DNA from: JAYUHK01 sp043767025
GTDB taxonomy: Bacteria; Bacteroidota; Bacteroidia; Chitinophagales; Saprospiraceae
Length of the DNA: 9,527 nucleotides
Reading direction: 5' to 3'
NCBI GenBank assembly: GCA_043767025.1
Contig: JAYUHK010000023.1
Span: forward strand, 1 to 9,527
The notes under the pieces were generated by a model. It was not told the DNA's origin and ran no database searches. It saw only the letters and a program-made list of their open reading frames with translations. How positions within the stretch are numbered: the first letter of the stretch is position 1; each line of letters begins with the position of its first letter. Positions 6,226 through 9,527 of the stretch are shown piece by piece. A program made the position numbers and the translations under genes.

Positions 6226-7320
6226 TTATTTTTCGTCAAAATCTATCACTACTCGCGGGCTGCTCGGGTGCGACTGGCAGGTGAGGACAAAGCCTTGCGA
6301 CAGCTCTTCGGCTTCGAGTGCATAATTTACGTCCATTGTGACAGAGCCTTCGGTCACTTTGGCGCGGCAGGTGCAGCACACGCCTCCTTTGCACGCAAAC
6401 GGAAGGTCGGCACCAGCTTGCATCGCTGCATCGAGTACGTTGTCGCCGTCGGTCGCCAAATCAAAATCGTAATAGATGCCGTCCAATCGGACACTTATTT
6501 TACTAATATTTTGATTATCAATACTTTGTGAACTGTCAGACAGCGTTTTTGCGTGCTTGACGGCATTTGGCGCAGCAAAAAGTTCGGCGTGAATTTTATT
6601 TTTTTCTATGCCATACGACTGCAAGGAAGCCGAAACTTCTGCAATCATTTCGGCGGGTCCGCAGAGAAAGAACTCGTCCGAATTGGAAATATTTATTAAT
6701 TTTTCGCAAAAAATGTGACATTTTTTGCCATCAATTCGACCATTGAAAAGCTCCGTGTCTTGCCGCTCTCGACTCAAAACGTGATAGACACTCAAGCGGT
6801 CGAGGTATTGATTTTTTAGCCCTTCTATTTCTTCTTTAAAAATGACAGAAGCTGTATTTTTGTTGCCATAGACGAGTGTGAACTGGCTTTTTGGCTCTGC
6901 CCGAAGCACCGTTTTGAGGATAGAAAGTATGGGAGTGATGCCACTTCCTGCGGCAAAAGCGACGTAATTTTTGGATTGCTGCGGGTCTATTTTGGTACCG
7001 AATTTGCCTGTTGGAGTCATCACGTCCAGCGTGTCGCCTGTGCGGAGTTGTTGGTTGGCGAAGGTAGAGAATTTGCCGCCTTCGACCTGCTTGACAGCGA
7101 CGCGCAGCTCGCCGTCGAGCGGGCTGCTACAAATCGAATAGGAGCGGCGGATTTCGGCACTGTTGCCGTCGTCGTCGGGTAGATTGGTGCGCAAAGTGAG
7201 GTATTGTCCCTGCACAAATCGGTAGTCGGCGGCGAGTGACTCGGGGATTTCAAAGGCTATCGAAACGCAAGATTCTGTTTCTCGGCGTAGATTTTTTATG
7301 GTCAGCGTATGAAATTTCAT
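6226..7320 (-). CDS. paaE: Phenylacetyl-CoA epoxidase reductase PaaE
   Basis: NAD(P)H-dependent flavo-iron-sulfur reductase that feeds electrons to the PaaA di-iron centre. The 364 residues show the three-part plan of the family. A FAD-binding barrel (about 1-110) has RRSYS (58-62). An NAD(P)-binding domain (about 115-245) has AAGSGITP (123-130) and FFLCGPAEM (217-225). A C-terminal plant-type [2Fe-2S] ferredoxin domain (about 275-364) has cysteines C310, C315, C318 and C348, plus an extra C316. Length matches E. coli PaaE (about 356). It lies 74 nt after the TetR-type gene and probably shares its transcript, since I see no TAnnTTTG box between them. Hydroxylase reductases of other aromatic pathways share this design, but paaA on the same strand and the regulator context favour PaaE. 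Its partner is now 3.2 kb downstream. Confidence 0.9.
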   Translation of the reverse strand: MKFHTLTIKNLRRETESCVSIAFEIPESLAADYRFVQGQYLTLRTNLPDDDGNSAEIRRSYSICSSPLDGELRVAVKQVEGGKFSTFANQQLRTGDTLDVMTPTGKFGTKIDPQQSKNYVAFAAGSGITPILSILKTVLRAEPKSQFTLVYGNKNTASVIFKEEIEGLKNQYLDRLSVYHVLSRERQDTELFNGRIDGKKCHIFCEKLINISNSDEFFLCGPAEMIAEVSASLQSYGIEKNKIHAELFAAPNAVKHAKTLSDSSQSIDNQNISKISVRLDGIYYDFDLATDGDNVLDAAMQAGADLPFACKGGVCCTCRAKVTEGSVTMDVNYALEAEELSQGFVLTCQSHPSSPRVVIDFDEK

Positions 7321-7334
7321 TTATTTTAGATTAC

Positions 7335-7367
7335 AAGTTACCGACATTTTTGAGGTGTGGGTAACTT
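7335..7367 (-). repeat. Inverted repeat between the TetR-type gene and paaE
   Basis: AAGTTACC (7335-7342) and GGTAACTT (7360-7367) are perfect 8-bp inverted repeats separated by 17 nt. No T-run follows on the minus strand, so it is not a standard terminator. It lies 15-47 nt upstream of paaE and could be an operator for the neighbouring TetR-type protein or an mRNA structure. Function is not shown. Confidence 0.35.
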
Positions 7368-7394
7368 CGGTTCAATTACTTGTGCGATTAGAAA

Positions 7395-7979
7395 CTACTT
7401 TTCCAATCCTTGCATCAGCATCGAAATAATATTTTGTTCTAACTCGAGAATCGAAACTTCGCGGCTCGGTTTGTACCAAAGTTCTATCCAACGGACGGCG
7501 GAGAGAATGGTAAAAAGCGCGACGGTTGGGTGCAAATCCACAAATTCTTGTCGCTCAATCCCACTTTGGATAATGCTGACGAATTTTTTTTCGTAGCTGC
7601 GGCGAGCGGCGACGAAATCGGTCAAAAACGGTTCGCTCAAATGTTTCCATTCGTTGTTGGCGACGTGGACGGAGGCTACATCGGTGGTGGCGATGCGAAT
7701 GTGCAGCCGAATTATTTCTCGAATTTTAGCTGCAGCCGAATTATTATTTTGGTCTATCTGGTTGAGCTGCGAAATATATTGGTCAGAAATCTTAAAGCAC
7801 AGATATTGTAGTATTTCTTCTTTGGATTTTATGTGGTTGTAGAGGCTGGCGGCTTCCATACCGACCTGCTCCGCCAAGTCGCGCATGGTGGTTGCGTTGT
7901 AGCCCTTGTTCCGAAAAAGTTGGGCGGCAGCAGCGATGATTTGTTCCTTTCGAGTTATTTTTTTTGCCATGAATTTCAT
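7395..7979 (-). CDS. TetR/AcrR-family transcriptional regulator
   Basis: Dimeric, ligand-responsive DNA-binding protein, usually a repressor. The 194 residues have the TetR N-terminal helix-turn-helix (about 10-56): KEQIIAAAAQLFRNKGYNATTMRDLAEQVGM, with the recognition helix around ASLYNHIKSKEEIL (44-57). The C-terminal ligand domain is helical and not diagnostic. Its position directly before paaE suggests that it regulates phenylacetate genes, as TetR-type PaaR does in Thermus, with phenylacetyl-CoA or another acyl-CoA as a possible ligand; this is inference. Candidate operators are the inverted repeat at 7335-7367 and the dyad at 6192-6207. Two starts are plausible: ATG 7979 (MKFMAKK) or ATG 7970 (MAKK). 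The gene begins 15 nt after the Fic stop codon, so the two may be co-transcribed. Confidence 0.9.
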   Translation of the reverse strand: MKFMAKKITRKEQIIAAAAQLFRNKGYNATTMRDLAEQVGMEAASLYNHIKSKEEILQYLCFKISDQYISQLNQIDQNNNSAAAKIREIIRLHIRIATTDVASVHVANNEWKHLSEPFLTDFVAARRSYEKKFVSIIQSGIERQEFVDLHPTVALFTILSAVRWIELWYKPSREVSILELEQNIISMLMQGLEK

Positions 7980-7994
7980 AAAAAAAACGAAGTT

Positions 7995-8864
7995 TTACAC
8001 TTTCAGGTTCAACGCCATCGGCAGCATCAATAGAAACGGAATCGAATAATCGTAGTCAATAGTATCGTAATTATCGCCCAAATAGACATTTTTATAGTAA
8101 GACGCTATTCGATTTTGATAAAGTTTTTCGGACTGTATGAACCATGCGTCGAGTCCTAATTTTGCCGCTAAAAACCACTTTTCAATCAGTCTCGAGCAGC
8201 GACCGTTCCCATCGGCAAACGGATGAATCTGGACAAAAACCAAATGCAACATGGCTGCAAAATAAAATACTTGGTCTATCGAAAGCTCTTCGCTCAATAA
8301 AATATCAATATCTTCAAATAATTTATCCATTTCTGCTTTTACCGCGTCTTTGCTTGCGCCGGTGTATCTTTTTTTGCCGTTGGCAAACACAAAAACATCT
8401 TTATTTCGGATAATTCCCTGATAATTAGTGTCTTCGACTATTGTGTTCGAGAGTATTTTGTGACATTCCAATAGGTTGCGGAGCGACAACTGGTGTTCTT
8501 TTGCATAATTATAAGCCATTTTCAAGTCCTCAATTTCTCGAAAAGACTTTCCGGAATTGTTCATTTCCGAATGGCTGTATTTCAAATAGCTATCAAAATC
8601 AATGATATTTCCTTCTATCATGGAGGAATAAACCGCCGAATTAGAAAAATAAAAGTCAAAATTTTGGCTATTTTGACCAATAGTTTTGATTTTATTGAAA
8701 TGTTTGGTCAATGAGATAGGCTGTTTTTCGTCGTATCTTTCAAAATACCTTGAAGTAATAAAATTTAATTTTTCCACAATAATAAAAGATTTTGGAGGAA
8801 AAACCTCGTTGATATTGCGTGAAGTTTTTTTACTGCTGAAATTTTTACTTGCCTTTCGCACCAT
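7995..8864 (-). CDS. Fic-domain protein with N-terminal inhibitory motif (class II)
   Basis: Predicted nucleotidyltransferase, usually AMPylating a protein hydroxyl with ATP. The 289 residues carry a full Fic signature, HPFADGNGRCSR (214-225), with catalytic H214, metal-binding D218 and the anion-hole GNGR (219-222). A target-flap-like stretch precedes it (GIIRNKDVFVFANGKKRYTGAS, about 150-171). An SSMIEG motif (80-85) matches the (S/T)xxxE(G/N) inhibitory helix, placed N-terminal to the core, so the enzyme is self-inhibited through E84 and needs no separate antitoxin; none is seen nearby. No DNA-binding domain or membrane segment is evident. The gene is extremely AT-rich compared with paaE and dnaB, suggesting a foreign origin. 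Targets are unknown. The ATG at 8864 sits three bases after a -7 box, so the mRNA may be leaderless. Confidence 0.92.
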   Translation of the reverse strand: MVRKASKNFSSKKTSRNINEVFPPKSFIIVEKLNFITSRYFERYDEKQPISLTKHFNKIKTIGQNSQNFDFYFSNSAVYSSMIEGNIIDFDSYLKYSHSEMNNSGKSFREIEDLKMAYNYAKEHQLSLRNLLECHKILSNTIVEDTNYQGIIRNKDVFVFANGKKRYTGASKDAVKAEMDKLFEDIDILLSEELSIDQVFYFAAMLHLVFVQIHPFADGNGRCSRLIEKWFLAAKLGLDAWFIQSEKLYQNRIASYYKNVYLGDNYDTIDYDYSIPFLLMLPMALNLKV

Positions 8865-8866
8865 CG

Positions 8867-8899
8867 CAAAGATACCAATATTTTTTTTAATCCGACAAA
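8867..8899 (-). promoter_or_regulatory. Predicted promoter of the Fic gene
   Basis: The minus strand has TTTG at 8899-8896, a 21-nt spacer and TATCTTTG at 8874-8867, a good Bacteroidota promoter. The box ends two bases before the ATG, so transcription would begin at or within the first codon. It may also drive the TetR-type gene and paaE. Confidence 0.55.
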
Positions 8900-8930
8900 A
8901 ATTTCAATCTAACTGTTGCGAGTAGCTCCA

Positions 8931-8983
8931 ACATAAAAAGCACTTAACGCTCTGCTGTGCAGAATGTTAAGTGCTTTTTATGT
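8931..8983 (-). terminator. Terminator of rpsT, probably bidirectional
   Basis: A perfect 18-bp inverted repeat (8931-8948 with 8966-8983) encloses a smaller 5-bp stem, TCTGC (8951-8955) and GCAGA (8959-8963). GCACTTAAC/GTTAAGTGC is flanked by A5 and T5, so the structure reads as stem plus T-run in both directions. It begins 37 nt after the rpsT stop and separates rpsT from the Fic promoter. Confidence 0.85.
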
Positions 8984-9019
8984 GTTTTTTGACTACAAAG
9001 AGGCAAAAAAACTCTATAT

Positions 9020-9277
9020 CTATTTCGTCAGCGCATTGACGAAACGCATCAATTTTCCTTTCAGATTGCTCGCTTTGTTGGCGTGAATAGAACCGCGCTT
9101 TGCCAATTTGTCAATCATACTGATTACTTTCGGTGCGAACTTGGTAGCGTCTGCTGCGTCAGTGATATTGCGGAGCGTCCTGATAGCAGTACGAGCCGTT
9201 TTTTTGTAGTAACGGGCGTGTAGACGTTTCTTTTCGTCTTGGCGGATTCTTTTTTTGGAGGACTTATGATGTGCCAT
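9020..9277 (-). CDS. rpsT: 30S ribosomal protein S20
   Basis: Small-subunit ribosomal protein that binds 16S rRNA early in assembly. The 85-residue product is typical for S20 (about 85-90) and strongly basic, with the family opening MAHHKSSKKRIRQDEKKRLHA and the typical SIHANKASNLKGKL near the C-terminus (positions 63-76). The start at 9277 is the only sensible one and matches the family N-terminus. It is a single-gene unit, with its own predicted promoter about 44 nt upstream and a strong terminator after it. Base composition is like dnaB and the paa genes, so it belongs to the core chromosome. Confidence 0.96.
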   Translation of the reverse strand: MAHHKSSKKRIRQDEKKRLHARYYKKTARTAIRTLRNITDAADATKFAPKVISMIDKLAKRGSIHANKASNLKGKLMRFVNALTK

Positions 9278-9323
9278 TAATTATTTATTATTATCGTTGT
9301 TATATTTTTAATTTACGAGAGCG

Positions 9324-9352
9324 CAAAGGTAAAATATTTTTTTTAGAAACAA
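9324..9352 (-). promoter_or_regulatory. Predicted rpsT promoter
   Basis: The minus strand shows TACCTTTG at 9331-9324 (TAnnTTTG) with TTG at 9352-9350 as -33 element and an 18-nt spacer. Predicted transcription start is near 9321, giving a leader of about 44 nt. Confidence 0.65.
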
Positions 9353-9527
9353 GCAATGTTTTACAAAAAATATTTTTTAAGTAAAATAATTTCCTTTTTT
9401 ACTTGCTCGACTGCTGCTAAAAATCAAGATAAGTTCTTACACTTAAATAGATGACCTTTAATATTCGACATAATTCGTTGATTTTCAATAGTTTATGATG
9501 ACTCAAAATTAAAAACTAAAAACTTAT
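9353..9527. other. AT-rich intergenic region upstream of rpsT
   Basis: No gene is recognisable here. An AT-rich dyad, TTTTAC (9359-9364) with GTAAAA (9381-9386) around an inner A6-TA-T6, lies just upstream of the rpsT promoter. It may be only composition, although such A/T tracts can act as UP-type elements. A run of AAAACTAAAAACT type at the right edge is typical of Bacteroidota spacers. Confidence 0.4.

Noticed and set aside
7995..8864. Fic gene as half of a two-gene toxin-antitoxin pair
   Set aside because: The inhibitory SxxxEG motif is within the same protein and no small antitoxin gene flanks it; the neighbour is a full-length TetR regulator.

Overview
The window looks like chromosome from a member of the Bacteroidota, perhaps Cytophagia-like. 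Several genes are preceded by the Bacteroidota-type -7 box TAnnTTTG (TATCTTTG or TACCTTTG), recognisable Shine-Dalgarno sequences are lacking, and the proteins are of that flavour. The genus cannot be fixed from the sequence. All confident genes lie on the minus strand, so transcription runs from high to low coordinates.

Reading in the direction of transcription: rpsT (ribosomal protein S20) comes first, with its own promoter and a strong, probably bidirectional hairpin terminator. Next is a very AT-rich gene for a Fic-domain (AMPylase-type) protein whose apparent promoter abuts its start codon. A TetR-family regulator follows and then paaE, the reductase of the phenylacetyl-CoA epoxygenase. 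After paaE comes an AT-rich block of three tightly packed genes: a multi-span membrane protein resembling GT-C glycosyltransferases, a beta-class DNA methyltransferase and a PD-(D/E)XK nuclease, the last two forming a type II restriction-modification (R-M) system. Then comes paaA, the catalytic subunit of the same epoxygenase, closed by a strong intrinsic terminator. dnaB, the replicative helicase, has its own promoter. The first ~190 bases hold an open frame that leaves the window and looks like the C-terminal part of an Rpn/PD-(D/E)XK 'transposase-like' protein.

How the parts fit: a regulator (TetR), paaE and paaA look like a phenylacetate catabolic locus, but paaB, paaC and paaD are not in the window, and the R-M/membrane-protein block lies between paaE and paaA. 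The simplest reading is insertion of a defence module into, or rearrangement of, a paa cluster. A 16-bp near-palindrome in the promoter of the inserted block resembles an operator of TetR-type phenylacetate regulators. The DnaB protein ends in an acidic DEDIPF tail like the C-terminal tip of SSB. I see no CRISPR array, tRNA, rRNA or complete insertion sequence. No wholly new system is proven here. The best candidates for follow-up are the membrane protein-M-R operon inside the paa locus and the SSB-like tail of DnaB.
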